Source: Candidatus Auribacterota bacterium (lineage in GTDB: Bacteria; Auribacterota; UBA6266). Taken from it: a DNA stretch of 13,544 nucleotides. Shown piece after piece: positions 1 to 8,024 of the stretch. Made by a program: the position numbers and the translations under genes. The stretch is taken from positions 1 to 13,544 of the forward strand of contig JAFGBE010000073.1 of the NCBI GenBank assembly GCA_016933315.1. The letters are read 5' to 3'. The notes beneath the pieces are model-generated. The model had not been told where the DNA came from and did not search any database. It was given only the letters and a program-made list of their open reading frames with translations. Every line of letters starts with the position of its first letter. Position 1 is the stretch's first letter.

Positions 1-942
1 AAGAGCAGGAAGATTGCGGTTGTAACCCATATAAATCCGGACGGTGATGCTATAGGTTCTGTTCTTGCGATAGTGCTGGGTTTACAGAAGATGGGGAAGG
101 AAGCCGCGGGTTTTATCCAGGATGTAGTTCCCGAAAATTATGCATTCCTTCCCAAGTCAGGCACTCTGAGGATCGTTGATTCCATCCCCGAAGAATATGA
201 TGCGCTTATAAGCCTGGATGTCCCTGAACTGGACAGGCTCGGGAAATTCGAAAAAGATATTTCAAGGTTTAAAAATGTGGTTAATATAGACCATCATATA
301 TGTAACGCCAATTACGGGTCTATCAATGTTTCGCTCACGTCCGCGGCCGCAACCGCGGAACTTGTGTATGCGCTGATAAAGCTGCTCCAGGTGGAGATTG
401 ATTACGATATCGCACTTTGTATTTACACGGGCATAGTTACCGATACAGGCTCTTTCCAGTACAGGAACACGACTCCCGAAACACATGAGATAGTCGCCGA
501 GTTGATGCAAACGGGGATAAAGCCCGAAAATGTCACCGAGGAAGTATATGAGGCAAAAAGCCTGTCGAAAGTCAAATTGCTTGGGCTGGCGCTCGAAACG
601 ATGAGTTTCAGCGCCGACGGTCACATCGGCTGGCTGTGGGTAACAAAAAAGATGAAGGATGAAATAGGCTCAAACCCCGAGGACACTGAGGGTTTTGTGG
701 ATTATGCAAGGTCGGTAAAAGGGGTTAAGGTAGCGGTCTTTTTTGAGGAACTTGACGGGAATAACGTCAAAATCAGCCTCAGGTCGAAAATTCAGCACGT
801 TGATGTGAATAAAATCGCGCATAAGTTCGGCGGCGGCGGCCATCCGTCGGCCGCTGGCGCTGTTGTTTCGGGGACTCCCAACGAAGTTGAAGAAATGTTG
901 CTGAAAGTGATTAAGATTGAATTTGAAAAAAGTGAGAATTGA
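1..942 (+). CDS. nrnA: Bifunctional oligoribonuclease / pAp phosphatase NrnA (DHH family), 5'-truncated
   Basis: The reading frame is open from base 1, so the start codon lies left of the window; 313 codons are present against about 310-325 in the family, so only a few to about 20 residues are missing. The DHH domain is clear: motif I with HINPDGDAIGS at 28-60, the name-giving DHH at 289-297, and a GIVTDTGSFQYRNT stretch further on; these aspartates and histidines bind the two catalytic metals. The C-terminal DHHA1 domain ends in GGGGHPSAAGA near 829-860, which holds the end of short RNA substrates. NrnA-type enzymes finish RNA decay by degrading 2-5-nt RNAs and also dephosphorylate 3'-phosphoadenosine 5'-phosphate (family knowledge). 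Cytoplasmic. It stands in its classic place before truB and abuts truB with no gap: its TGA stop is directly followed by the truB TTG. No signal peptide or membrane segment. Confidence 0.93.
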   Translation, partial: KSRKIAVVTHINPDGDAIGSVLAIVLGLQKMGKEAAGFIQDVVPENYAFLPKSGTLRIVDSIPEEYDALISLDVPELDRLGKFEKDISRFKNVVNIDHHICNANYGSINVSLTSAAATAELVYALIKLLQVEIDYDIALCIYTGIVTDTGSFQYRNTTPETHEIVAELMQTGIKPENVTEEVYEAKSLSKVKLLGLALETMSFSADGHIGWLWVTKKMKDEIGSNPEDTEGFVDYARSVKGVKVAVFFEELDGNNVKISLRSKIQHVDVNKIAHKFGGGGHPSAAGAVVSGTPNEVEEMLLKVIKIEFEKSEN

Positions 943-1659
943 TTGGACGGAATTTTAATCATCAATAAGCCTGTCGGGCCGACATCCCACGATATTATTT
1001 CCGCCGTAAGAAAAAAACTGGATATAAAGAAAGTGGGGCATGCCGGGACGCTGGACCCCATGGCGTGCGGCGTATTGGTAGTGCTGGTCGGCAAAGCGAC
1101 TAAATTATCTTCCATATTCCTTTCCTCGGATAAAACATATATAGCCGTGATAAGGCTTGGAATCTTAACGGATACGCTTGACCTGGCCGGAAAAGTTAAA
1201 TCCGTCACTGATGTCCCTGAGCTTACCGAAAAGCGTATCGATGATGTCCTGGCAGTGTTTGAAGGGGAAATCCTCCAGGTGCCGCCTATGTATTCGGCAA
1301 AGAAAGTGAAAGGCAGGAAACTATACGAAATGGCCAGGAAGGGAATTGAGGTGGAAAGAAAGCCTGAAAAGGTTATAATTCATGAAATAAAAAGGCTAAA
1401 ATACATGAAACCGGACCTTACGGTAAGAATTTCATGCTCGAAGGGGACATATATAAGGTCTTTAGCGGACGATATCGGAAAAGTTTTCGGCTGTAACGCG
1501 TGCATTGCGGAACTGCAAAGGGTAAAGAGCGGGAAGTTTTCCGTCAGCGATGCAATCCCGTTTGAGGAATTAAAATCGATGAGCAAAACGGAGATTGAGA
1601 AATCAAAATGTTTTTTTGGCAGGGACAATGAAAATTTTAAAAACATTGGAAAAAGTTAA
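943..1659 (+). CDS. truB: tRNA pseudouridine(55) synthase TruB
   Basis: Isomerises U55 of the tRNA T-loop to pseudouridine. The N-terminus DGILIINKPVGPTSHD and the catalytic motif GHAGTLDP (catalytic Asp38) are textbook TruB. PPMYSAKKVKGRKLYEMAR (substrate-binding Tyr/Lys segment) and CSKGTYIRSLADDIG follow in family order. At 238 residues it is a short version: only a small tail follows the catalytic domain, so the C-terminal PUA-like domain of the roughly 300-residue forms is absent or vestigial. The start is TTG; no ATG or GTG lies before the conserved N-terminus, and the preceding codon is the nrnA TGA, in the same reading frame. The Shine-Dalgarno match (agtgag at 931-936) is weak, so translational coupling to nrnA is likely. 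The last 32 bp overlap ribF in another frame. Cytoplasmic. Confidence 0.95.
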   Translation: MDGILIINKPVGPTSHDIISAVRKKLDIKKVGHAGTLDPMACGVLVVLVGKATKLSSIFLSSDKTYIAVIRLGILTDTLDLAGKVKSVTDVPELTEKRIDDVLAVFEGEILQVPPMYSAKKVKGRKLYEMARKGIEVERKPEKVIIHEIKRLKYMKPDLTVRISCSKGTYIRSLADDIGKVFGCNACIAELQRVKSGKFSVSDAIPFEELKSMSKTEIEKSKCFFGRDNENFKNIGKS

Positions 1660-2554
1660 ATTCCGGAAGAGGACAGCCCTGACCCTGGGTTTTTTTGACG
1701 GTGTCCATAAAGGCCACAGGATGATTATATCGAGGGCGGTCAAATATGCGCAAAAGCACGGGCTTGTTTCCGTGGTTTATACTTTTTTGCCGTCAAAAAC
1801 ATGGAAATGCCCTTTCGCGAGGAAAAGGCCTTTTCTTACGTCCGTCGATCACAGGCTTAAGCTTATAGAAAATATGGGGGTCGATTATTGTTACCTTCAG
1901 GATTTTACGAAGGATTTTTCATCTGTGAGCGCATCTGATTTTCTGGATAGGATTTTATTTCCCGTGTTCAAGCCGGCTTATATCTGCGTAGGTTCGAATT
2001 TCCGTTTTGGCAGGAATCAGAAAGGGACCGCGCTCATGCTGCGGAAAATGGCCGGAAAAATGGGAATCAGATTAAGGATAGAAAAACAGTTCCGTTTAAA
2101 CGGCAGGAGCGTAAGCAGCAGTAAAATAAGAAACATGGTTGAGTCCGGCAGGATAGGAGAAGCCTCAAAATATCTGGGGAGGCCCTATTCAGTGCTGGGA
2201 ACAGTGATTAAAGGAAAAGGGTTAGGCCGCAAACTCGGTTTTCCTACGGCCAACCTGGATCCTCACAACGAGGCGATTCCTCCTATCGGGGTTTATGTGA
2301 CCAGGACAAGAGTAGAGGGCAAAATATTCGATTCGGTCACTAATATAGGCGAAGTTGAGAAAAAAGGGTTTGGATATGACAGGATAATCGAGGTCCATAT
2401 CTTCGGTTTCAACAGGGATATTGCGGGCAAAGACATTGAAGTCATGTTTTTTAAGAAGTTAAGGCCCGAAATGAAATTCTTATCGCCCGGGCTGCTGGCG
2501 TCGCAGATTAAAAAGGACTGCCACAAAGCCCGTAAGGTGTTGCAGGCTAGATAA
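1628..2554 (+). CDS. ribF: Bifunctional riboflavin kinase / FAD synthetase RibF
   Basis: Phosphorylates riboflavin to FMN and adenylates FMN to FAD. The N-terminal nucleotidyltransferase domain has GFFDGVHKGH at residues 21-30 (ATP-binding HxGH type) and VGSNFRFG at 121-128. The C-terminal flavokinase domain has GRKLGFPTANL from 200 and the likely catalytic Glu255 in IIEVHIF; it ends with the usual LRPEMKF and LASQIKKD segments. I chose ATG 1628 (308 residues) over an upstream in-frame TTG at 1595, because family members begin a few residues before the beta strand leading to GFFDG and the TTG has no usable ribosome site. The ATG overlaps truB by 32 bp; AGGGA at 1621-1625 sits unusually close to it. 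The flavokinase half is somewhat divergent: after NIG the common PTF-type segment is replaced by EVEKKGFGYD, and DLYG reads DIAG. Confidence 0.93.
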   Translation: MKILKTLEKVKFRKRTALTLGFFDGVHKGHRMIISRAVKYAQKHGLVSVVYTFLPSKTWKCPFARKRPFLTSVDHRLKLIENMGVDYCYLQDFTKDFSSVSASDFLDRILFPVFKPAYICVGSNFRFGRNQKGTALMLRKMAGKMGIRLRIEKQFRLNGRSVSSSKIRNMVESGRIGEASKYLGRPYSVLGTVIKGKGLGRKLGFPTANLDPHNEAIPPIGVYVTRTRVEGKIFDSVTNIGEVEKKGFGYDRIIEVHIFGFNRDIAGKDIEVMFFKKLRPEMKFLSPGLLASQIKKDCHKARKVLQAR

Positions 2555-2575
2555 TTATCCTATAAAAAATAAGAA

Positions 2576-2606
2576 TTGGCATAAAAACCTTTACATCTGA
2601 TATAAT
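2576..2606 (+). promoter_or_regulatory. Candidate sigma-70-type promoter for rpsO-pnp
   Basis: TTGGCA at 2576-2581 matches 5 of 6 consensus -35 bases and TATAAT at 2601-2606 is a perfect -10, preceded by TG at 2598-2599 (extended -10). The spacer is 19 bp, slightly long, which an extended -10 can tolerate. It lies in the largest gene-free gap of the window, 168 bp between ribF and rpsO. Predicted transcription start is near 2613, leaving a leader of about 110 nt before rpsO. No intrinsic terminator is visible after ribF, so readthrough from upstream is also possible. Confidence 0.65.
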
Positions 2607-2651
2607 ACTTTGGTATCGTTATGTCTTTTATTGGAGTTTTAATATAAAAAT

Positions 2652-2695
2652 AACCTGGATTTTGCCGGTTGTCTACCCATACAGCCGCGCAGGTT
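2652..2695 (+). promoter_or_regulatory. Candidate structured leader RNA of rpsO (possible S15 autoregulatory site)
   Basis: Two nested stems can be drawn by hand. The outer stem pairs AACCT (2652-2656) with AGGTT (2691-2695). The inner stem pairs CGGTTGT (2666-2672) with ACAGCCG (2681-2687), with an 8-nt loop; it can be extended by G2664-C2690 and C2665-G2689 around a bulged C2688. The 5' side then carries a 7-nt bulge. The inner stem has G2668-C2685 next to a U2669-G2684 wobble, like the G-C/G-U element S15 recognises in 16S rRNA helix 22 (established knowledge). The structure ends 15 nt before the rpsO Shine-Dalgarno sequence. Fold is seen in sequence; a regulatory role is inference. Confidence 0.45.
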
Positions 2696-2722
2696 CCGTG
2701 GCGTTTAAAAAAGGAGGAAGAT

Positions 2723-2992
2723 ATGGGGGATAAAGTAGTGAAAAAGAAGAAAATAATATCAGATTTCAGAAGAAGTGAAAAAGACACAGGTTCTGCGGAA
2801 GTGCAGATTGCTCTTATCACGGAAAGAATCAATGAATTGACGGAACACTTGAGGATTCACAAGAAAGATCATAACAGCAGAAGAGGCTTGTTGAAATTAG
2901 TGGGGCAAAGGAGGAGGCTTCTTGATTATCTATTGTCGAAAGATCCTTCAAAGTACAAAGAATTAATTTCTAAACTGAATCTGCGCAAATAG
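2723..2992 (+). CDS. rpsO: 30S ribosomal protein S15
   Basis: S15 is a primary binder of the central domain of 16S rRNA in the 30S subunit and forms an intersubunit bridge. The 89-residue protein matches the family's usual length exactly. The diagnostic segment SEKDTGSAEVQIALITERI is followed by LTEHLRIHKKDHNSRRGLL and LVGQRRRLLDYLL, with a basic C-terminus. ATG 2723 is preferred to an upstream in-frame TTG (2669): AAGGAGG at 2711-2717 is an ideal ribosome-binding site for it, and the upstream extension would run through the leader hairpin. The N-terminus has an extra run of lysines (KKKK) before the family core. The gap to pnp is 22 bp, giving the conserved rpsO-pnp pair. Likely controlled by the promoter and leader directly upstream. 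Confidence 0.97.
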   Translation: MGDKVVKKKKIISDFRRSEKDTGSAEVQIALITERINELTEHLRIHKKDHNSRRGLLKLVGQRRRLLDYLLSKDPSKYKELISKLNLRK

Positions 2993-3014
2993 AATTTTGG
3001 AGGATTGTTTATTT

Positions 3015-5114
3015 ATGGTTAAGCAGGTAAAAATTGAAGTAGGAGGAAAAACTTTATTTATAGAAACCGGTAAAGTTGCCAGGCAGGCTGACGGGGCTGT
3101 GACTGTGACTTGCGGAGATACGGTGGTATTGGTGACTGCCGTTTCCAGCGCTTCGATGAGAGAGGGTATCGATTTCTTCCCTCTGACTGTCGATTACAGG
3201 GAAAATTCCTATGCCGCCGGCAGGTTCCCGGGAGGATATATAAAAAGGGAAGGAAGGCCGACCGAGAAGGAAATACTGACAGCGAGGTTCACCGACAGGC
3301 CCATAAGGCCCTTATTCCCGGAAGGTTATTTTTATGAAGTGCAGGTTGTAGGGGCGGTCTTATCGGCCGATTCCGAAAACAACCCCGATGTGCTGACGGT
3401 AATCGGAGCTTCCGCAGCCTTAACGATATCCGATATCCCTTTTGCCGGACCGGTAGGGTGCGTCAGAGTATGCAGGGTGGGAGAAGAATTTATTGTTAAC
3501 CCCACATACAGCCAGGTTAAAGACAGCGACCTGGAACTTGTGATAGCCGGAACCTCCGGGGCGGTTATGATGGTTGAAGGCGGGTCTCAGGAAGTATCCG
3601 AGGAAGACCTTCTCAAGGCGATAAGCATCGGCCATGAACAGATAAGGGCCATATGCAAGGCCCAGGAAAATCTGGCTAAGGAACTTGGCGTCAGGAAAAG
3701 AGATGTTGAATTGCTTCGAATTAATGAAGATATATACAACGGCATCAAGAAAAGCGTTTCAAAAGATATAAGAGAAGCCATCTTTATAAAATCCAAAAAA
3801 GACAGGGAAAAAGCTTTAAATGAACTTTTTGCCGCGGCGGTAGAGCCTCTCAAAGAGAAATATCCGGATGCAAAAGAGCTTGAATATACGATGGCGTTTA
3901 AAAAAATACAGAAAGAAGTAATGAGGAAAATAATCCTTGATGAAGGGCTGAGGGCCGACGGGCGAAAACTGAAAGACATCCGCGCGATAACATGCGAGAC
4001 AGGTCTTATGCCCAGGACGCACGGTTCGGCGTTGTTTACGCGCGGCGAAACCCAGTCACTTGCGATAACTACCCTCGGCACCGCGGAGGATGTCCAGAAG
4101 TATGAAGGTTTCGAGGGAGACAAGGAAAAGACTTTTATGCTTCATTATAATTTCCCCCCGTTTAGCACAGGGGAATGCCGCCCGATGAGAGGGCCCGGGA
4201 GAAGAGAGATAGGGCACGGACACCTTGCCGAAAGGTCCATAGCAAGTGTTCTTCCTGAGAATTACCCTTATACCATAAGGATTGTATCGGATATTCTTGA
4301 GTCCAACGGTTCTTCTTCTATGGCCACGGTTTGCGCAAGTTCGCTGTCTATGATGGATGCGGGCGTTCCGGTAAAAGCGCCTCTGGCCGGGATTGCAATG
4401 GGACTTATAAAGGAAGACGACAAGGAAGCTGTCCTTTCTGATATCCTCGGGCTGGAAGATTTTCTCGGGGACATGGACTTCAAGGTCGCCGGCACCGAAA
4501 AAGGCATTACCGGTTTTCAGATGGATATCAAAGTGCAGGGGATTTCCGAAGATACGATGAGGGCCGCATTGAACCAGGCTCGCGAAGGAAGGTTGAAAAT
4601 CCTTTCGGAAATGAATAAATGCATCTCTAAACCCAAAGAAGATATCTCCGAATATGCTCCCCGGATAGAGACCATAACCATAGATACCGACAAGATAGGG
4701 CTTGTCATCGGCCCCGGCGGGAAAACCATAAAGGAAATCATCAAGGAAACGGGAGCCGAAATAAATATCAACGACAGCGGGGTTGTGCAGATAGCTTCTT
4801 CCGATAAGCAGAGCATCGCAAAAGCCGTGGACTGGATTGAAAAGCTCACAGCTGAAATTGAAATCGGGAAAATATATAAGACGATAGTGAAAGACATACG
4901 CGACTTCGGCTGTATAGTCGATATACTTCCGGGGAAAGACGGGCTGGTTCATATCTCGAGGCTGGCCGATTACAGGGTTAAGAAAGTTTCCGACATATGC
5001 AAGGTCGGAGACGAAATGTATGTCAAGGTTATGGAAAAAGACGAAAAGGGCCGGTTTGTACTCAGCAGAAAAGACGCTTTAAAAGAATTAAAAGACAAAA
5101 AAGAATCAGAATAA
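3015..5114 (+). CDS. pnp: Polyribonucleotide nucleotidyltransferase (PNPase)
   Basis: A 3'-to-5' phosphorolytic exoribonuclease and degradosome component that can also add tails. All domains are present in 699 residues (family about 700). The first RNase PH core contains FPLTVDYRENSYAAGRFPGG and EGRPTEKEIL; a helical linker follows; the second, catalytic RNase PH core has GSSSMATVCASSLSMMDAG and LGDMDFKVAGTEKG. Asp482, Asp488 and Lys490 correspond to the E. coli catalytic Asp486, Asp492 and Lys494. The KH domain has its GPGG loop at 566-569, and an S1 domain runs from about 618 to the end (GKDGLVHISRL). ATG 3015 with GGAGG at 2999-3003 is preferred to an in-frame TTG at 2997, which would overlie the ribosome site. 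The 22-bp gap after rpsO has no room for the large RNase III-type hairpin that controls pnp in E. coli. The long antisense frames inside this gene are shadows. Confidence 0.97.
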   Translation: MVKQVKIEVGGKTLFIETGKVARQADGAVTVTCGDTVVLVTAVSSASMREGIDFFPLTVDYRENSYAAGRFPGGYIKREGRPTEKEILTARFTDRPIRPLFPEGYFYEVQVVGAVLSADSENNPDVLTVIGASAALTISDIPFAGPVGCVRVCRVGEEFIVNPTYSQVKDSDLELVIAGTSGAVMMVEGGSQEVSEEDLLKAISIGHEQIRAICKAQENLAKELGVRKRDVELLRINEDIYNGIKKSVSKDIREAIFIKSKKDREKALNELFAAAVEPLKEKYPDAKELEYTMAFKKIQKEVMRKIILDEGLRADGRKLKDIRAITCETGLMPRTHGSALFTRGETQSLAITTLGTAEDVQKYEGFEGDKEKTFMLHYNFPPFSTGECRPMRGPGRREIGHGHLAERSIASVLPENYPYTIRIVSDILESNGSSSMATVCASSLSMMDAGVPVKAPLAGIAMGLIKEDDKEAVLSDILGLEDFLGDMDFKVAGTEKGITGFQMDIKVQGISEDTMRAALNQAREGRLKILSEMNKCISKPKEDISEYAPRIETITIDTDKIGLVIGPGGKTIKEIIKETGAEININDSGVVQIASSDKQSIAKAVDWIEKLTAEIEIGKIYKTIVKDIRDFGCIVDILPGKDGLVHISRLADYRVKKVSDICKVGDEMYVKVMEKDEKGRFVLSRKDALKELKDKKESE

Positions 5115-5135
5115 TTTTCAGCAGAGTTGTATTAA

Positions 5136-5585
5136 TTGAAACATATTAAGATAAAGGTGAAAGTGCTGGAACATGCTGAAGGGCTTCAGTCACCTGAATA
5201 TATGAGTGCCGGAGCCAGCGGCATGGATTTGTATGCCGCTGTCCGCAGCGACAGAGAGTTAAAGCCCGGCGAAATTTTTCTTGTCCCTACAGGCATATGC
5301 GCGTCAATACCCGTGGGTTATGAGGCGCAGGTGAGGCCCAGAAGCGGATTGTCCCTTAAATACGGCATAAGTATCGTTAATTCGCCTGGTACGATAGATT
5401 CCGATTACCGCGGTGAAATAGGGATCATCCTGATAAATCTTGGAAAAGAAAGCTTCTTGATAAAAAGAGGTATGCGCATCGCGCAGTTAGTTCTTCAGGA
5501 AGTGATACGCGGCGACATTGAGATTGTTGAATCCCTTGATGAGACAAAGCGGAATTCCGGCGGTTTCGGCCACACAGGGCACTGA
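5136..5585 (+). CDS. dut: Deoxyuridine 5'-triphosphate nucleotidohydrolase (dUTPase)
   Basis: Hydrolyses dUTP to dUMP and pyrophosphate, keeping uracil out of DNA and feeding dTMP synthesis; trimeric cytoplasmic enzyme. All five trimeric-dUTPase motifs are present in 149 residues (family about 145-150): motif I AGASGMDLYAA (25-35), II RPRSGLSLK (67-75), III GTIDSDYRGEI with catalytic Asp90, IV RGMRIAQLV, and V RNSGGFGHTGH with the substrate-capping Phe144. Motif V reads RNS where RGS is usual. The start is TTG: the first beta strand (IKIKVKVL) begins three residues later and there is no ATG in frame before motif I. The ribosome site is weak. It lies 21 bp after pnp and 39 bp before ftsK, so probably cotranscribed. 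Confidence 0.95.
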   Translation: MKHIKIKVKVLEHAEGLQSPEYMSAGASGMDLYAAVRSDRELKPGEIFLVPTGICASIPVGYEAQVRPRSGLSLKYGISIVNSPGTIDSDYRGEIGIILINLGKESFLIKRGMRIAQLVLQEVIRGDIEIVESLDETKRNSGGFGHTGH

Positions 5586-5624
5586 TTCTATCCCCGAGCG
5601 CAAGTGATTCAGGTGGAGTTATAG

Positions 5625-8024
5625 ATGGCTGCAAGAAAACAGGATAGCAAAACTGATCGGCTTGAAATTGCGGCGATAGTGCTATCTGTCATCACTGTAT
5701 TTCTTCTTTTCTCTTTCTTTTCATATGATTATGAGGATATAGGCGCCAATGTTTCCAATCCGAATTCGCCCGCGGTCAATAAAGTGGGTGTGGTCGGCGC
5801 TTACACAGCTTATTCCATGATCTTTATTTTCGGTTTCTCATCTTACCTTATTCCCCTGATGACAGGAGCGTGGGCCGTAGCTTTATTCAGGAAAAGAGAG
5901 ATTGAATATCTTAAAATAGCGTATTGCGTCCTGATACTGATTTTGGTGTCGGCGATATTCCATAACTCATCAATCCTTCATTCGGCTTCGGAAAAAGTGC
6001 TCGGGCAGGGGCTTCCCGGAGGCGTAATCGGACAGGCATTTGCCTCTATAACAGTTAAATACCTGAGTTTCATCGGCGGTAATATATTGATCGTATCGAT
6101 TCTGCTTATAACTATATTCCTGCTTACGGAAGTGCAGGCATACCCCATATTAAAAGGGGTGTATAAGGGGATACATATTACATTGGATTTTCTAAAGTCG
6201 ATTTTTCTTGAAAAGCCTTCCGTTCCGGAAGATGCCGGCGGGTTAAAAAGCCCCGGCGCAAAAGAGGGAATATTCAAGTTTCCGCGTAAAGACAGGGAAA
6301 AAAACGGCGCTCCGGAGAAAAAACCCATTATTTCTCCGGAAAAAATAAAGATAAGCCACACGACTTTGCCGGAAAAGATGCAGGGCAGCAAAAAACCTGC
6401 TCCGGCCGCTGAAAACGGAGACCTGTTCAGGAAAGCTGACAGGGCCGCGGGTTACGAAGACAGGGAGAAAAAAGGATCGTCCCAGCAGAAGTCAAAGCAG
6501 GAGCCGGACCTGCCCATATTATCTTCAACCGGCGAGAAAAAATACCAGCTTCCGGATATCGATTTGTTTGATGACCCTGTCCCGGTCGAGTCGGGGACAA
6601 AAGATCAATTGCAGAGAAATGCCGAAATATTGGTGCAGACGTTGTCTAACTTCGGCATTGAAGTAGGCGTGGAGGAAATTACCAGAGGGCCTGCGGTAAC
6701 GAGGTATGAAATAAAACCGGCGCCGGGAGTCGGTGTCAGCAAGATAAAATCCAAGGAACACGATATAGCCCTGGCGATGAGCGCGTCCAGCATAAGGATA
6801 GTAGCCCCCATTCCCGGAAAAGCGGCTGTGGGAATCGAAGTGCCCAATAAAAACAGGGCCATGGTTACGATGAAAGAAATAATATTATCCGAAAATTACA
6901 AGTATTTTGAGGGTAATATACCTCTTATAATAGGCAAGGATGTCGGCGGAACCCCGGTCATAGGGGACCTTTCCCAGATGCCCCATATCCTTATTGCGGG
7001 CGCTACGGGTTCGGGTAAGACCGTATGCATCAACGCGATAATAATGTCGATTCTCATGAGCATGACGCCTGATGAAATCAAGATGCTTTTGATAGACCCT
7101 AAAATGGTGGAACTCAAGAAATATAACGGAATTCCTCACCTGGTATCTCCGGTTGTTACCAGCGCGAAAAAATCCATTACCGGTTTAAACTGGGCCGTTA
7201 AAGAGATGGAAAAAAGATTTGATTTATTCTCAAGAGTCGGAGTAAACGACATAGTCAGGTTCAATACGCGGGATCCTGAAATAACTTCAGGGAGTGATGA
7301 TTCGGCCGGAGAGGAAATACCCCCGAGGCTGCCTTATATTGTGATAATAATCGATGAGCTGGCTGATCTGATGATGACATCTTCAAGCGATGTCGAGGGC
7401 TCGATCGTGAGGCTTGCCCAGTTATCGAGAGCCGTGGGGATACACCTTGTGATAGCTACACAAAGGCCTTCGGTTGATGTCATTACCGGGTTGATAAAAG
7501 CCAATTTCCCGGTGAGAATAGCGTTTGCAGTCTCCAGTAAAGTCGATTCAAGGACAATCCTTGACGGGAACGGAGCCGAAACACTCCTGGGCAAGGGAGA
7601 CCTTCTTTATAACCCTCCGGGCAGTTCCAAGCTGATACGCGCGCAGGGAACCATGGTCTCGGATGCCGAGATAAAAAACGTTATAAGCCATTGGAAGAAA
7701 AATTCAGCCGATGAAAAAGTCGAAGATATCATTTCGGCTGTTGAAACGACTTCAGGTCCCATAGATTTCGAAGATGATTTATATGATGAAGCCGTCAAAT
7801 TGATCCTTGAACACGGGCAGGCGTCGGCGTCCGTATTGCAAAGAAGGCTGAGAATAGGTTATGCGAGGGCCGCAAGGCTCATAGATATTATGGAATCCAA
7901 CGGTATTGTCGGCCCGCAGAGGGGCAGCAAGCCGCGTGAAATCCTTATCGATTCGTCTAAAGACCTGAATGTTGTCGAAGGGGAAAAAGATTCGGACGGG
8001 AATCAAAACGGGGATATAACATAA
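5625..8024 (+). CDS. ftsK: DNA translocase FtsK/SpoIIIE family
   Basis: Septum-anchored, ATP-driven double-stranded DNA pump that clears and aligns chromosome termini during division. Four membrane segments fill the N-terminus (about residues 13-33, 60-86, 95-112 and 146-170). A hydrophilic, Lys/Pro/Glu-rich linker covers about 175-320 and includes two similar short stretches, KDREKNGAPEK and YEDREKKGSS. The motor has Walker A GATGSGKT at 459-466, Walker B VIIIDEL with Asp577/Glu578, then RLAQLSRAVGIHLVIATQRPS and the GAETLLGKGDLLY segment. A C-terminal winged-helix gamma domain (about 716-772, LYDEAVKLILEHGQASASVL) normally reads KOPS-type DNA signals and contacts XerD. At 799 residues it resembles SpoIIIE-sized proteins, not the long E. 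coli FtsK. ATG 5625 is preceded by AGGTGGAG (5611-5618). Its TAA is directly followed by the next gene's ATG. Confidence 0.96.
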   Translation: MAARKQDSKTDRLEIAAIVLSVITVFLLFSFFSYDYEDIGANVSNPNSPAVNKVGVVGAYTAYSMIFIFGFSSYLIPLMTGAWAVALFRKREIEYLKIAYCVLILILVSAIFHNSSILHSASEKVLGQGLPGGVIGQAFASITVKYLSFIGGNILIVSILLITIFLLTEVQAYPILKGVYKGIHITLDFLKSIFLEKPSVPEDAGGLKSPGAKEGIFKFPRKDREKNGAPEKKPIISPEKIKISHTTLPEKMQGSKKPAPAAENGDLFRKADRAAGYEDREKKGSSQQKSKQEPDLPILSSTGEKKYQLPDIDLFDDPVPVESGTKDQLQRNAEILVQTLSNFGIEVGVEEITRGPAVTRYEIKPAPGVGVSKIKSKEHDIALAMSASSIRIVAPIPGKAAVGIEVPNKNRAMVTMKEIILSENYKYFEGNIPLIIGKDVGGTPVIGDLSQMPHILIAGATGSGKTVCINAIIMSILMSMTPDEIKMLLIDPKMVELKKYNGIPHLVSPVVTSAKKSITGLNWAVKEMEKRFDLFSRVGVNDIVRFNTRDPEITSGSDDSAGEEIPPRLPYIVIIIDELADLMMTSSSDVEGSIVRLAQLSRAVGIHLVIATQRPSVDVITGLIKANFPVRIAFAVSSKVDSRTILDGNGAETLLGKGDLLYNPPGSSKLIRAQGTMVSDAEIKNVISHWKKNSADEKVEDIISAVETTSGPIDFEDDLYDEAVKLILEHGQASASVLQRRLRIGYARAARLIDIMESNGIVGPQRGSKPREILIDSSKDLNVVEGEKDSDGNQNGDIT

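Noticed and set aside
338..358. GC-rich inverted repeat (ccgcgg ... ccgcgg)
   Set aside because: It encodes the Ser-Ala-Ala-Ala-Thr-Ala stretch of the DHH protein; alanine codons explain it, and there is no T run or operator context.
940..945. UGA recoded as an amino acid (NrnA-TruB as one protein)
   Set aside because: TGA ends dut right after motif V and ends the bamD-like gene within the lptE start overlap, and no internal TGA occurs in the conserved proteins, so TGA is a normal stop here.
1374..1379. TATAAT hexamers within genes (for example 1374, 6925, 9948, 12481)
   Set aside because: None that I checked has a credible -35 at proper spacing; they come from Ile/Tyr-rich codons in coding sequence.
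1677..1695. Possible terminator (ccctgaccctggg followed by T7) at the start of ribF
   Set aside because: The complementary bases leave no usable loop for a stable stem, and the T run encodes the conserved Gly-Phe-Phe-Asp.
4056..4952. Open frame of 298 codons on the minus strand inside pnp, and other long antisense frames nearby
   Set aside because: It lies fully antisense to a highly conserved PNPase, has no recognisable domain or ribosome site, and its composition is the mirror of the sense codons.
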